DNA of 64,000 bases, from positions 124,001 through 188,000 of the forward strand of contig PALD01000029.1 in assembly GCA_002710685.1 (NCBI GenBank), written 5' to 3'. Source of the stretch: Cytophagaceae bacterium (lineage in GTDB: Bacteria > Bacteroidota > Bacteroidia > Flavobacteriales > Flavobacteriaceae). Below the pieces are notes generated by a model, which was not told the origin of the DNA, made no database searches, and saw nothing but the letters and a program-made list of their open reading frames with translations. Positions 33,825-43,621 of the stretch are shown in pieces; the first letter of the stretch is position 1, and each line of letters starts with the position of its first letter. The translations under genes and the position numbers were made by a program.

Positions 33825-36800
33825 TTATCTTCCCACGACCATTTTAAGGTTCTGCACATTATCATGATGTACCAATTGTACAATGTACGTGCCAGCTGCC
33901 AGGTTATTTACCTGAAGCGTGTTTACACCAGATGTCGCCAGTCTATCATAAACCAACTTACCCGTTCCCACTTCGTAGATTTTTACGGCTACGTTTTCAT
34001 TGGATATGGATTGTGGAATATTGATTTTTACCTCACCGGTCATCACGGGATTAGGATATAATTTACTACCGCTTATTCCAGTGATGAGATTATCTTCAAT
34101 ACCCAGTGAAACCTGTGCTTCAAAAGCACCTATGTCGCGCACCCCATCAAATACCGCCTGCCCTATTTGATCAGTAAAACCATCGACAGGATTATCACCA
34201 TTATACGCAGGTGACTTTTCAAGCAGGGCGTGTGTCATGGTGCTGCCACCATTATCAGCCAGCACATCAAGTAATGGATCTACAGGCATTGCCATTGTGC
34301 CCACTTGATCATTGGCTTGCGCCGAAAGTGAACCCAAATCGTCAATACCTACCAAATTATAATTTGATGAAGTATAAACCCCGTCATTGCCCAGGTCCAT
34401 ACCTGATGAAGCCGTATTCATGGCAATCAATGTATTTGTAAATGTTGTCGTGGGACTATTAGCCGCGTTGTCAATACCGCCTCCCACACCTGCTGCGGTA
34501 TTCATGGCAATGGTCGATGCATTGACCAATAGTGAACCATTGAGGTTAAAAACACCCCCGCCATCACCATCAGTCATATTTCCAGAAATGGTGCTCACCA
34601 TAATGTTCATGGACCCAGCGCCATTCCATATACCACCGCCTTCATTTGCGGCATAATTGCCATTAAAAGTACTACTATTGATCAATGCATTGCCAGGACC
34701 TGTAATGTGAAAACCACCACCATTACCTGGTGCTGACCCCGTGGTATTATCTGCCACTGTTGAGTTTGTGATGGTCACAAACCCTGAAGCGGTCGAAGAG
34801 TTATCTTCAATACCGCCGCCAGCCCTCATCGCCGTGTTACTAGAAATCTCTGAATCAAGGACCGTCAAGGTACCGCCATCCACGTTTTGAATACCTCCTC
34901 CAGAACCAGAAGCCCCATTGGCAATATTATTTGAAACCGTAGAAGCTTGAACTTCAAGTTGCCCACCATTGTTGAACAGACCACCACCACCATTAGTAGC
35001 ATCAGCTCCGCTGGCTACATTATCCATCACCATAACTTCATCAAGGGTCATCATGCCCACACTGTTCCAGAACGCACCTCCTTCGGCGGCAGCCATATTA
35101 TTCATTGCCGTACCACCAGTGATCATCATGGAGCCAGCACCACTGATATGGATTGCACCTCCATTACCCGGTGCAGCAGTGGCCGTGAAGCCATCCATGC
35201 TAACCCCGGCACTGTTTCCGCTAAAGTCTACATTGGTCAACGTTGATATTGCAGTGTCCAGTGACCAGTCTTCAATCGCACCACCAGCACGGTTTGCTGC
35301 ATTTAATTCAAAAATCACAGGATTTTCAATCGTACCATTTATTTGAAGTGCAGAAGTGGTGGCCATGAGGATTCCGCCACCAGAACCACCAGCACCATCT
35401 GCATAATTGCCCATGAAAGAAGTACCTGCATTTACTATCAAGGTTCCTCCATCATTGGCAAAAATTGCCCCTCCACCTTTTATTTCAAGTGGATCGGCAA
35501 TCGTGGCACCACTGGCAACATTGCCCGTGAACATTGTTCCATTGATGGTCATGGTCCCGCTCCCGTTCCATAGACCTCCACCTTCATTTGCCGCAGTATT
35601 ATCATTGACCGTACCACCGGTGATTGTTGCCATTCCAGGGCCCGTAATATGGAGTGCACCCCCATTGCCAGGTGCGGCACCTGTCATATTATTCTCCAAG
35701 GCCACATCTGTCAATGTTATTGACCCAGCACTTTCAGTAGAGTTGTCTTCTATACCTCCACCGGCGCGCATGGCCTCGTTAAACGAAATCTCAGTGTCAG
35801 CAACCATGAGCATTCCTCCAGCAACGTTTTGAATACCGCCACCAGAACCTGAAGCTCCATCTGCCGTATTCCTTGAAATAAGGGAGTTCATTACCGTGAG
35901 GGAGCCTCCATTGTTAAACAGGCCTCCTCCTCCATTATCTGCTGCGGCACCACTGGCGACATTATTTGTGATATCTACGCCATCTACCATCATTGTGCCC
36001 ACACTGTTCCAGAAAGCGCCCCCTTCGGCGGCAGCCATATTACCGTCTGCCATACCACCTGTGATGTTCATACTTCCCGTACCACTTATGTGAATTGCCC
36101 CCCCATTACCTGGAGCGGCAGTTGGAGTAAAGTCTTCTATGGCAACACCTGCACTATTGCCAGTAAAATCAACGTGCATCAATGTTGACGTGGTACCCTC
36201 CAGGGACCAGTCTTCAATGGCGCCCCCCGCACGGTTAGCAGCATTGCCACTAAATATTACAGGACTACCTTCAATACCATTTATGGTGAGCGTAGAGGTT
36301 GTTGCCATTAATACGCCACCTCCAGAACCTCCTGCGCCGTCAGCAAAGTTGCCTGAAATCACCGTTCCTTCATTAATGATGAGCGTACCCCCGTCATTTG
36401 CAAAAATTCCACCCCCGCCTTTGATCTCGAGCGGATCAGAAATTGTGGCCCCACTGGCCGTATTACCCATTATTGCAGTTCCAGAAACCGTCATCGTCCC
36501 GCTTCCATTCCATAAGCCACCGCCTTCATTTGCAGCCATGTTATCATTTATTGTCCCACCAGTGATCATTACGGCACCAGGACCGGTAACGTGTAGCCCA
36601 CCCCCGTTACCGGGAGCTGAAGCTGTTGTGTTTTCGCTTAAAGCGACATCCATAAGCGTGATTGTTCCCGCGGCATTAGAAGAATTATCCTCAATACCCC
36701 CACCGGCACGCATGGCCACGTTTTGAGATATTGTACTTGCCATAACGGTAACGGTACCGCCATCAACGTTTTGAATACCACCACCAGAACCGGAATTACC

Positions 36801-38984
36801 CGTGGCAAAGTTTCCCGTGATCATGGCATTTTCTTTTACGGTAAGGTCACCCCCATTGTTAAAGATACCGCCACCACCATTATCTGCAGCATCACCCTCA
36901 GCTGTATTGCCTGATATTTCAGTACCTGAAACGGTCATGGTAGCACCCACTTGATTCCATAGGCCACCACCCTCAGAGGCCGCCATGTTGCCCGTAACAC
37001 TGCCACCGTCAAAAGAGACCATTGCAACACCGGTAACATGCAGTGCGCCACCATTACCTGGTGCTGGGGCCGTAAAGCCATTATCGCTTAAAGCGGAATT
37101 GCCAATGTTCAACGAACCTTCTACAATCTCGATAGCACCACCAGCGCGGTTGGCCATATTTTGTGAAAGGGTAGCACCTGTTATGGTAACATCTCCAGCC
37201 GTGCTGAAAACGCCCCCACCAGAACCAGAAGTTCCCGTAGCCATGTTTCCATTTATCAAAGTAGCATTTGCGATCTCAAGAGTACCTCCATTGTTGAAGA
37301 TACCGCCACCACCATTATCTGCATCGTTACCAGAAGCGGTGTTACTTAAAATCTGCGTACCAGAAACAATCATGGTTGCCCCCGCTTGATTCCAAAGCCC
37401 CCCGCCTTCAGAAGCTGCAACGTTATCACTCACGGTGCCTCCATTAAATTCAACCATTGCAGACCCACTAACGTGCAAAGCACCACCATTACCCGGTGCT
37501 GGAGTTGTAAATCCATTTTGATTGAGCTCAGAAGAACTTACGGTCAATGACCCTTCTATAATTTCAATAGCGCCACCTGCACGGTTTGCCCTATTGTTGA
37601 ACAAAGTTGATCCCAGGACCGTCACATCTCCTGCTGTACTGAAAAGTGCCCCACCAGAGCCTGAAGCCCCCGTAGCCATATTGCCCGAAATCATCGTATT
37701 ATTGACTACACTCAAGGTGCCCCCGTTGTTGAAGATTCCTCCTCCACCATTGTCAGCTGCAGCTCCCATTGCCGTGTTTCCCGTAATATTTACACCATCT
37801 ACCGTCATGGTACTTCCTACCTGGTTCCACAGGCCACCACCTTCTGAAGTTGCTATATTACCGCTTACCTCACCACCCACAATCGAGATTGTAGCTTCGC
37901 CAGTAACATGCAGGGCACCGCCGTTACCGGGGTTTCCTGTCATAAAGTAATTGTCTGTAAAATCTGTACCGGTGGTATTGAGAGAACCAGCAACAAGCTC
38001 TATACCGCCTCCTGCCCTGTTGGCATAGTTTGCGTTAATTGTTGAGCCTGAAATGGCAACTGTACCATCAAGACTGAGAATTGCCCCGCCAGATGCCGAG
38101 GCTCCCTCTGCACCATTTGTTGAAATATTAGATGAAGAGACGGTTAGATCACCCCCATTATTAAATATACCCGCACCGCCATCATCAGCGGCATCGCCAT
38201 AAGCGAAGTTGCCAGAGATTTCAGAGTTATCCACGGTCATAAGGCCAGCGCCGTTCCATAAGGCCCCGCCTTCACGAGCTGCCATGTTGCCCATGAAATC
38301 AGTAAATGAAATATCCATATTACCAGCTCCTGTGATATGAATGGCACCTCCATTACCTGGCGCGGCCACAGCAGGTGATACACCCGCATTGTTATCTGAA
38401 AACATGGAGTTTGCTATGGAAATTGTGGTTTCATCCCCAGAATTATCCTCAATCGCACCACCGGCACGGTTTGCCCGGTTGCTCATAAACGAAGCGTTCA
38501 TCGCCATGAAGTTAGAGCCTTCATCCAGGTAAATGGCACCACCAGAGCCTGATGAACCATAGGCCTTACTATTGTTTATTTCAACGGAAGTCATATTTAA
38601 AGTACCGCCGCTCACAAAAATTGCCCCACCATCAAGGTCAGCACCATTGGTTATCGTTAAATCATTAATCGTTAACGTTTTACCGGCAATAACAAAAAAT
38701 ATCCTCGCAGCATCATTACCATCAATGGTCGTGGTACCCAGACCGTTTCCTGTAATCGTGATATTTTTGGTAATGGTGATTTGACTGGTCAGGCCTGCCA
38801 TGGTCACACCGGGTGCAAAGGTAACAACACCTCCTTCTGGGGTATCGGAGATTTCAGATCGTAGCGTTCCATCACTGCCATCATCATTGCCGGCGGTGAC
38901 CAGTTGAGCCCGCAAGGAAGAAGCTGTGAATAGAATCAAAAAAAAGCACGTAAGGTACGTGCACAGAGTAGTTTTTGTCTTCAT
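33825..38984 (-). CDS. Giant beta-helix repeat adhesin with type-A T9SS sorting domain
   Basis: 1719 residues. A Sec signal peptide (to about LRAQ, residue ~27) is followed by an opening segment ITITKNITITGNGLGTTTIDG typical of right-handed beta-helix proteins. About ten repeats of ~140-170 residues then follow, each with recurring GNGGALHVTG, EGGGLWN, NGGGGIFNNGG, GSGGG and ANRAGGAIE motifs, as in polymorphic-membrane-protein-like surface proteins. The C-terminal ~80 residues (LYPNPVMTGEVKI... AAGTYIVQLVHHD... KMVVGR) are a type-A T9SS sorting domain, so the protein is exported through the outer membrane. Adhesion or carbohydrate contact is an inference. It is very low in Cys and Lys and rich in Gly, Asn, Ala and Thr. 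Palindrome-family members lie inside (36633, 37085). Confidence 0.9.
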   Translation of the reverse strand: MKTKTTLCTYLTCFFLILFTASSLRAQLVTAGNDDGSDGTLRSEISDTPEGGVVTFAPGVTMAGLTSQITITKNITITGNGLGTTTIDGNDAARIFFVIAGKTLTINDLTITNGADLDGGAIFVSGGTLNMTSVEINNSKAYGSSGSGGAIYLDEGSNFMAMNASFMSNRANRAGGAIEDNSGDETTISIANSMFSDNNAGVSPAVAAPGNGGAIHITGAGNMDISFTDFMGNMAAREGGALWNGAGLMTVDNSEISGNFAYGDAADDGGAGIFNNGGDLTVSSSNISTNGAEGASASGGAILSLDGTVAISGSTINANYANRAGGGIELVAGSLNTTGTDFTDNYFMTGNPGNGGALHVTGEATISIVGGEVSGNIATSEGGGLWNQVGSTMTVDGVNITGNTAMGAAADNGGGGIFNNGGTLSVVNNTMISGNMATGASGSGGALFSTAGDVTVLGSTLFNNRANRAGGAIEIIEGSLTVSSSELNQNGFTTPAPGNGGALHVSGSAMVEFNGGTVSDNVAASEGGGLWNQAGATMIVSGTQILSNTASGNDADNGGGGIFNNGGTLEIANATLINGNMATGTSGSGGGVFSTAGDVTITGATLSQNMANRAGGAIEIVEGSLNIGNSALSDNGFTAPAPGNGGALHVTGVAMVSFDGGSVTGNMAASEGGGLWNQVGATMTVSGTEISGNTAEGDAADNGGGGIFNNGGDLTVKENAMITGNFATGNSGSGGGIQNVDGGTVTVMASTISQNVAMRAGGGIEDNSSNAAGTITLMDVALSENTTASAPGNGGGLHVTGPGAVMITGGTINDNMAANEGGGLWNGSGTMTVSGTAIMGNTASGATISDPLEIKGGGGIFANDGGTLIINEGTVISGNFADGAGGSGGGVLMATTSTLTINGIEGSPVIFSGNAANRAGGAIEDWSLEGTTSTLMHVDFTGNSAGVAIEDFTPTAAPGNGGAIHISGTGSMNITGGMADGNMAAAEGGAFWNSVGTMMVDGVDITNNVASGAAADNGGGGLFNNGGSLTVMNSLISRNTADGASGSGGGIQNVAGGMLMVADTEISFNEAMRAGGGIEDNSTESAGSITLTDVALENNMTGAAPGNGGALHITGPGMATITGGTVNDNTAANEGGGLWNGSGTMTINGTMFTGNVASGATIADPLEIKGGGAIFANDGGTLIVNAGTSFMGNYADGAGGSGGGILMATTSALQINGTIENPVIFELNAANRAGGAIEDWSLDTAISTLTNVDFSGNSAGVSMDGFTATAAPGNGGAIHISGAGSMMITGGTAMNNMAAAEGGAFWNSVGMMTLDEVMVMDNVASGADATNGGGGLFNNGGQLEVQASTVSNNIANGASGSGGGIQNVDGGTLTVLDSEISSNTAMRAGGGIEDNSSTASGFVTITNSTVADNTTGSAPGNGGGFHITGPGNALINSSTFNGNYAANEGGGIWNGAGSMNIMVSTISGNMTDGDGGGVFNLNGSLLVNASTIAMNTAAGVGGGIDNAANSPTTTFTNTLIAMNTASSGMDLGNDGVYTSSNYNLVGIDDLGSLSAQANDQVGTMAMPVDPLLDVLADNGGSTMTHALLEKSPAYNGDNPVDGFTDQIGQAVFDGVRDIGAFEAQVSLGIEDNLITGISGSKLYPNPVMTGEVKINIPQSISNENVAVKIYEVGTGKLVYDRLATSGVNTLQVNNLAAGTYIVQLVHHDNVQNLKMVVGR

Positions 38985-39430
38985 ACATCAATTTTTTGTT
39001 TGGTTAAGATTTTCACTTTAAATTATTTACGGTAAAATACCCTAAATGGTTTTACAAATCTGTTAACCAAAACCCAATTTATTTTAACACTATTCATCGC
39101 GAAATCGATGTATATTATCAATATGACAATTTTATTGAACTTTATAAAAAATATCTTCAATAAAAATTCAAAAAGGTGTTCGTGAATTATGAGGTATGTT
39201 TTTAGTCTTTTATTTTTTTAACTACTATTTAACAAACTTCCATAAAACAAGCGACCATTGATTTAAGTTCTCCTTATATTGCCTATAACAGCAATAAGCC
39301 TCACATTAAATTCAAATAATGGCAAAATGTTAAAAAATAATTTTTTAAAGTATTGTTAACGCCATTATATTGCATACCATTTTTAATACTTTTGATCGTT
39401 AAACAACAAAGAACAACAATTTAAACACAG
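38985..39430. other. 446-bp intergenic region between divergent genes
   Basis: Very AT-rich. It should hold the promoters of the adhesin (leftward) and the OmpA-like lipoprotein (rightward). Apart from the -7 element at 39387 I see no gene, strong hairpin or palindrome-family element. Confidence 0.6.
39387..39394 (+). promoter_or_regulatory. Bacteroidota -7 element for the OmpA-like lipoprotein
   Basis: TACTTTTG, exact TAnnTTTG, 37 nt upstream of the ATG. A TTG lies 14 nt before it, shorter than the usual spacer. Confidence 0.5.
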
Positions 39431-40273
39431 ATGAAAAAACTATTGATTATAACCGCATCAGCAGCAATATTGCTTACTTCATGTGTTTCACAGAAGAAGT
39501 ACGCCGCTCTTGAGGCAAAACAAAAAGAAACACAGGACATGCTTAACTCTGCCACGGTGAAGCTTAATTCATGCCTGGCAGAAAAAAGTACCCTTGAAAC
39601 CAACCTACGCGATCAAATTGCCGATTTAAAGCAAACCAACCGTGACCTAATAGACACACAGGGCAACTTGACAACACTTTCTACCAAAGGTGCTGAAAAC
39701 CTGGAGCGTTCATTAGAATCAATTAAGGAAAAAGACCTTCAAATCAAGGCTTTCCGTGATGCATTGAACAAGAAGGACAGTGTAACCCTTGCCCTTGTAA
39801 CTAGTCTTAAAGGAGCCCTGGGCAACCTTAACGACCAGGATATCGAGGTGAATGTGGAAAAAGGTGTGGTCTATGTATCTATCTCAGACAAATTGTTATT
39901 TAACAGTGGGCGCTGGGATGTTACCAACCGTGCAAAAGAAGTACTTGGCAAAGTTGCCACCGTGGTAAAAGCCAAGCCAGACATTGAATTCATGGTAGAA
40001 GGCCATACAGACCCCAACCCCATCCACACCTCAGTAATCGAAGACAACTGGGACTTAAGTGTTAAACGCGCCACTTCAGTGGTAAGGATACTTCAAAATG
40101 ATTTTGGTGTACCACCAGAGCGCATGGTTGCAGCAGGTAGAAGCTACTACATACCCATCGCCAGCAACGATACCGCAGATGGCCGTGCAAAAAACCGCAG
40201 GACACGTATCGTGGTATTACCTAAACTTGATCAATTCTATAAGATGATCGAGGATGGTATGCCTAAAGAATAA
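39431..40273 (+). CDS. OmpA-family lipoprotein
   Basis: 280 residues. Lipoprotein signal ends LLTSC (Cys17). A helical, probably coiled-coil stretch follows (~20-110, rich in E/K/L heptads). The C-terminal OmpA domain (~150-265) contains the peptidoglycan-binding motif GHTDPNPIH with Asp, and NRRTRIVVLP with the conserved Arg. It likely tethers the outer membrane to peptidoglycan through meso-DAP, as known for the family. Single gene with its own promoter and terminator. Confidence 0.93.
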   Translation: MKKLLIITASAAILLTSCVSQKKYAALEAKQKETQDMLNSATVKLNSCLAEKSTLETNLRDQIADLKQTNRDLIDTQGNLTTLSTKGAENLERSLESIKEKDLQIKAFRDALNKKDSVTLALVTSLKGALGNLNDQDIEVNVEKGVVYVSISDKLLFNSGRWDVTNRAKEVLGKVATVVKAKPDIEFMVEGHTDPNPIHTSVIEDNWDLSVKRATSVVRILQNDFGVPPERMVAAGRSYYIPIASNDTADGRAKNRRTRIVVLPKLDQFYKMIEDGMPKE

Positions 40274-40307
40274 ATAAACATTATCTGGCTTACGCCAAAA
40301 AATAGAA

Positions 40308-40329
40308 AACCCGCTGATATCAGCGGGTT
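40308..40329. terminator. Bidirectional terminator
   Basis: AACCCGCTGAT / ATCAGCGGGTT perfect inverted repeat, then TTTTATATTT. It also serves the convergent hydrolase gene. Confidence 0.85.
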
Positions 40330-40355
40330 TTTATATTTAAAAACATTTTAGAGAT

Positions 40356-41210
40356 CTAAATCGTTTCCAACTCTGTAGCGGTCACAAAATCCAAAAGTAT
40401 TTTATTAACCTTCTCGGTATGTGTAAAAACAAGGCCATGCGGAGCATCCTTGATTACCTCAAGCTGACCGTGTGGAACGATTTTAGCCGCCTGCTTGGCC
40501 GAAGGCTCTATAGGCACCACTTCATCAGCATCACCATGAATTATCAATGTGGGCACGTCAAATTTCTTGAGGTCCTGCCTGAAGTCAGTCTTGCCAAAAG
40601 AATCAATACAATCAAGTGTCGCTTTCGCGGAAGCGTGAGCAGCGATATTCCAGTTGAAGTGAACCTGCTCCTTGCTTATCAAATCTTTGTTGTCATCATA
40701 ATTGACAAAATTATTGCCAAACTCCTTTAAAAAGTTCAGGCGGTCCTTTCTCACGGCAGATTTGAATTCATCAAAGGTTTCCTTAGGCACGCCATCTGGG
40801 TTATCGTCAGTCTTGAGCATAAAAGCTGCTACAGATGACATCAATACCGCCTTAGCTATTCTTGAGGTTCCATAGTTTCCTATATATCTTGAAACTTCTC
40901 CACCACCCATACTGAATCCCACAAGGATGACATCTTTAAGGTCAAGTGAATTGATGAGGTCGTTGAGGTCTTTAGCAAGGGTATCATAATCATAACCCTC
41001 CCAAGGTTTATCTGATTTTCCAAAACCTCGGCGGTCATACGCTATGACACGATAACCTGCATCAACCAGCGGGCCTATTTGATATTCCCACATTTGATGG
41101 CTCAAGGGCCATCCATGTATCAATACAATGGGTTGACCCTCACCATAATCCTGGTAAAAGAGATTGATGTTTTTACCTTTTTCCGTTGAAGTTGTCTGTA
41201 AATAATTCAT
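40356..41210 (-). CDS. Alpha/beta hydrolase (non-heme haloperoxidase-like)
   Basis: 284 residues, no signal peptide. HGWPLSHQMWE oxyanion region, nucleophile Ser in GFSMGGGEVSRY, acid in IHGDADEVVP and catalytic His in DAPHGLVFTH match the esterase/non-heme chloroperoxidase branch. The true reaction may be ester hydrolysis; haloperoxidase activity in this group is often incidental. An internal palindrome (40620-40635) encodes ASAKA of the cap region. Confidence 0.88.
   Translation of the reverse strand: MNYLQTTSTEKGKNINLFYQDYGEGQPIVLIHGWPLSHQMWEYQIGPLVDAGYRVIAYDRRGFGKSDKPWEGYDYDTLAKDLNDLINSLDLKDVILVGFSMGGGEVSRYIGNYGTSRIAKAVLMSSVAAFMLKTDDNPDGVPKETFDEFKSAVRKDRLNFLKEFGNNFVNYDDNKDLISKEQVHFNWNIAAHASAKATLDCIDSFGKTDFRQDLKKFDVPTLIIHGDADEVVPIEPSAKQAAKIVPHGQLEVIKDAPHGLVFTHTEKVNKILLDFVTATELETI
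40620..40635. repeat. Dispersed palindrome inside hydrolase gene
   Basis: CGCTTTCGCGGAAGCG, one mismatched pair from the perfect palindrome at 8010. It encodes ASAKA on the minus strand. Confidence 0.8.
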
Positions 41211-41310
41211 AGTTAAATTTTTACCTTAATTTACAAATCATCTACATGGAACAATCATCCCACACCGTGTTTAGCGTAGGTTTAACTCGTTATCAAAATC
41301 TTATGTGAAA

Positions 41311-41928
41311 TCAAAGAACAAGGTCGCCCTTGCCCTCCCGTATAAGGATAGGTTCGCCCTGGGTAAGGTCTATGACGGTAGATGGCACATTGCCCCCATA
41401 CCCGCCATCAACAACACAGTCCACGAGTTTTTCCCATTTTTCAAATATAAGTTCTGGGTCTGTAGTGTATTCTATCACTTCATCTTCATCGTATATAGAT
41501 GTGGAAATGATAGGGTTGCCCAGTTCATGGACAATGGCCCGTGCGATGTTGTTCTCGGGGACCCTGATGCCCACGGTTTTTTTCTTTTTAAATACAGTAG
41601 GAAGGTTATTGTTTCCCGGAAGGATAAAGGTATAAGGTCCTGGCAGCGTCCTCTTCAACAGTTTAAAGGTGGGAGAATCTATCTGTCTCACGTAGTCTGA
41701 TAGATTGCTGAGGTCTTCACATATAAATGAAAAGTTAGCTTTATCAAGCTTTACCCCCTTGATTTGCGCCACACGCTCTAAGGCCCTGGTATTTGTGATG
41801 TCACAACCCAGGCCATATACCGTGTCCGTGGGATAAATGATCAAGCCCCCATCATTCAAGATTTCAGCGATGCGCTTTATCTCACGCGGATTGGGATTAT
41901 CGTTATATACTTTTATAAATTCTGCCAT
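41311..41928 (-). CDS. L-threonylcarbamoyladenylate synthase (YrdC/Sua5 family)
   Basis: About 205 residues. Makes threonylcarbamoyl-AMP for the t6A37 modification of ANN-decoding tRNAs. The YrdC domain is clear: GGLIIYPTDTVYGLGCD, the Lys/Arg-rich substrate pocket (QIKGVKLDKANFSF) and RTLPGPYTFIL. The ATG at 41928 is used; it overlaps the preceding stop in the arrangement TGATG, so translation is coupled to the DUF2945 gene. Confidence 0.92.
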   Translation of the reverse strand: MAEFIKVYNDNPNPREIKRIAEILNDGGLIIYPTDTVYGLGCDITNTRALERVAQIKGVKLDKANFSFICEDLSNLSDYVRQIDSPTFKLLKRTLPGPYTFILPGNNNLPTVFKKKKTVGIRVPENNIARAIVHELGNPIISTSIYDEDEVIEYTTDPELIFEKWEKLVDCVVDGGYGGNVPSTVIDLTQGEPILIREGKGDLVL

Positions 41929-42137
41929 CAAGTTTTTTCTACTTCACTTTCCAGTTTAAGGACATGGCCACCATCTTCTTGTTCAATATAGATTGCCTTA
42001 TCAGCAACCGTACCGTTTCTGGTGATAATATTGCCCTTTATCTTGCGCTCTACCTTATGTTCAAAAATGGATTTAACCTTACCATAAGCAACGCCGTTGC
42101 CCCATTTCCATTTAACCTTCGTGCCTTTTTCAATCAT
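41928..42137 (-). CDS. DUF2945 (TUDOR-like) small protein
   Basis: 69 residues from ATG 42137, preferred over the upstream in-frame ATG at 42158. KGTKVKWKWGNG, a central RKIKGN and EQEDGGHVLKLESEVE match the DUF2945/'hypervirulence-associated TUDOR' family. Function unknown. It overlaps the tRNA-modification gene by one base, which hints at shared expression, not necessarily shared function. Confidence 0.8.
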   Translation of the reverse strand: MIEKGTKVKWKWGNGVAYGKVKSIFEHKVERKIKGNIITRNGTVADKAIYIEQEDGGHVLKLESEVEKT

Positions 42138-42229
42138 AATCTTACTTGTAAAAATCAAGCAAAAGTATGTAGGTACAACTATCTAAAATAACAAATATCT
42201 GTCAAATAACTTTGAATTAACTTTTGTTG

Positions 42230-43528
42230 TCAACCCCCTATCGCTATAATCTCTTTTTGTCTACCATTGATGTATTTTAACCCATTTGTTCGCCATATTG
42301 CATCTTCCTCGAGCATGATGCGTATGTCCTTGCCCCATTCGGGGAGGTTCACGGTCGTGTTCAATTCTATGGAGTAAACCGTGTTGGGATACATGGGGTA
42401 ATCCCCTGCTCCTTCCACTCCATCCTGCTGGTCCCACATGCCAAAGGTAGCCCCGGCAGAATGCCCATAATACCCTAATGGGTGTGTGTAGATGGATGGC
42501 CGCAGACCCTGGGTCTTGGCTTCATCCAGCAAGAGCTTGAGTATTTCATTGCCTGTCTTGCCATTTTCAAAATTACCGGTAAAGATATCCTGTACCTGAT
42601 TTCCTTTGGCGAAAGCCATATCCAGGTACTCTGGCACCTCTTTCTCACCTGCCTTCAAGACATAGGCATGTTCCTGGCAATCTGTATTTAATTTTAGATA
42701 AGTAATACCAAAATCACAATGTAGCAAATCTCCCGGCCTAATGATATCATCCGAAATGGGATGTGCGGCTTCATCTGCCGTGCTGCGCTGTATATCTATG
42801 GATGGCTGAAACCAGGTATCAAGCCCGAGGTCAGTGACCTTTTGCCTCATGAACCACACCACGTCCTGTGTTGTTGTCCTATTGGGGATGATGACCTTTG
42901 TGCTAAAGGCTTCCTTGATGATACCATGGGTTATGCTCATCAACTCTTCATAGAGCTGGAGTTCCATGGGCGTGCGGGTCTCTATCCAGCCCACGGCCAA
43001 TTCTTCAGCTGAGACTACCTTATCCTTGAATTGGGCTGGTAGGTTTGCCATAAAGGCATCATGATCAGTCTTGACAATCCCATCAGCTATGCCAAAATCA
43101 TCAGAGTAGTCAAGGGCTATCTTATTAGGGGCATGGTCTGTTATGACCTTCATGAGGGCATCCCACTGGTCTGGTTCTTTTTCTGGGTCCCAGGCTGACT
43201 TAAATTCGTCGCCCACGTTATATCTTGAAATTGCCAGTTTTTCAAGTTTGTTCCTAGAAGCATCAAATGAAAATACGAGTATTGTGCGCCTGCGAGCACC
43301 AAACCAAGTACTGGGCAACATCGTTTTTAAGACGGGGTCTTCATTATATTCCCTGGATATCAATATCCACATATCTATGCCCGTCCTGTCCATCAAGTTG
43401 GGGACAATATGTGCAAAACGATCTTTAAGTATTTGATCTACAAGCTCTGCCCGGTCGCGTTCTTGTAATATCTGGGAGAATGTATTTATGGAAACTAAAA
43501 ATAATAGAAGGGGTAATAACTTTTTCAT
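42230..43528 (-). CDS. Secreted M24-family metallopeptidase (Xaa-Pro aminopeptidase-like)
   Basis: 432 residues with a signal peptide (cleavage near TFSQ|I, residue ~18). The N-terminal creatinase-like domain is ~20-190. The C-terminal pita-bread domain shows HCDFGITY, the metal-ligand His in HPLGYYGHSAG, and a late Glu (YSIELNT) plus MLEEDA, giving the dinuclear metal site. Proline-specific aminopeptidase activity is the family expectation; the location is periplasmic or outer surface. Confidence 0.88.
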   Translation of the reverse strand: MKKLLPLLLFLVSINTFSQILQERDRAELVDQILKDRFAHIVPNLMDRTGIDMWILISREYNEDPVLKTMLPSTWFGARRRTILVFSFDASRNKLEKLAISRYNVGDEFKSAWDPEKEPDQWDALMKVITDHAPNKIALDYSDDFGIADGIVKTDHDAFMANLPAQFKDKVVSAEELAVGWIETRTPMELQLYEELMSITHGIIKEAFSTKVIIPNRTTTQDVVWFMRQKVTDLGLDTWFQPSIDIQRSTADEAAHPISDDIIRPGDLLHCDFGITYLKLNTDCQEHAYVLKAGEKEVPEYLDMAFAKGNQVQDIFTGNFENGKTGNEILKLLLDEAKTQGLRPSIYTHPLGYYGHSAGATFGMWDQQDGVEGAGDYPMYPNTVYSIELNTTVNLPEWGKDIRIMLEEDAIWRTNGLKYINGRQKEIIAIGG

Positions 43529-43596
43529 TATACATCATCATTTATACTGGTGAAATTAAAGATTTACAGCTTAATGATGCACTTTAAAGCAATAAA

Positions 43597-43620
43597 AAAA
43601 GGTGCCTGCCAGCACCTTTT
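43597..43620 (-). terminator. Intrinsic terminator
   Basis: AAAAGGTGC / GCACCTTTT stem with a six-base loop, directly after the stop at 43622 and followed on the minus strand by T7. Confidence 0.85.
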
Positions 43621-43621
43621 A

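Noticed and set aside
34947..37950. Several 100-195-codon open frames on the plus strand (Pro/Ala-rich translations)
   Set aside because: They are antisense shadows of the repetitive adhesin and repeat because the adhesin repeats.
38985..39430. Possible small RNA or riboswitch in the long AT-rich spacer
   Set aside because: No stable hairpin followed by a T tract and no conserved aptamer-like sequence could be seen.
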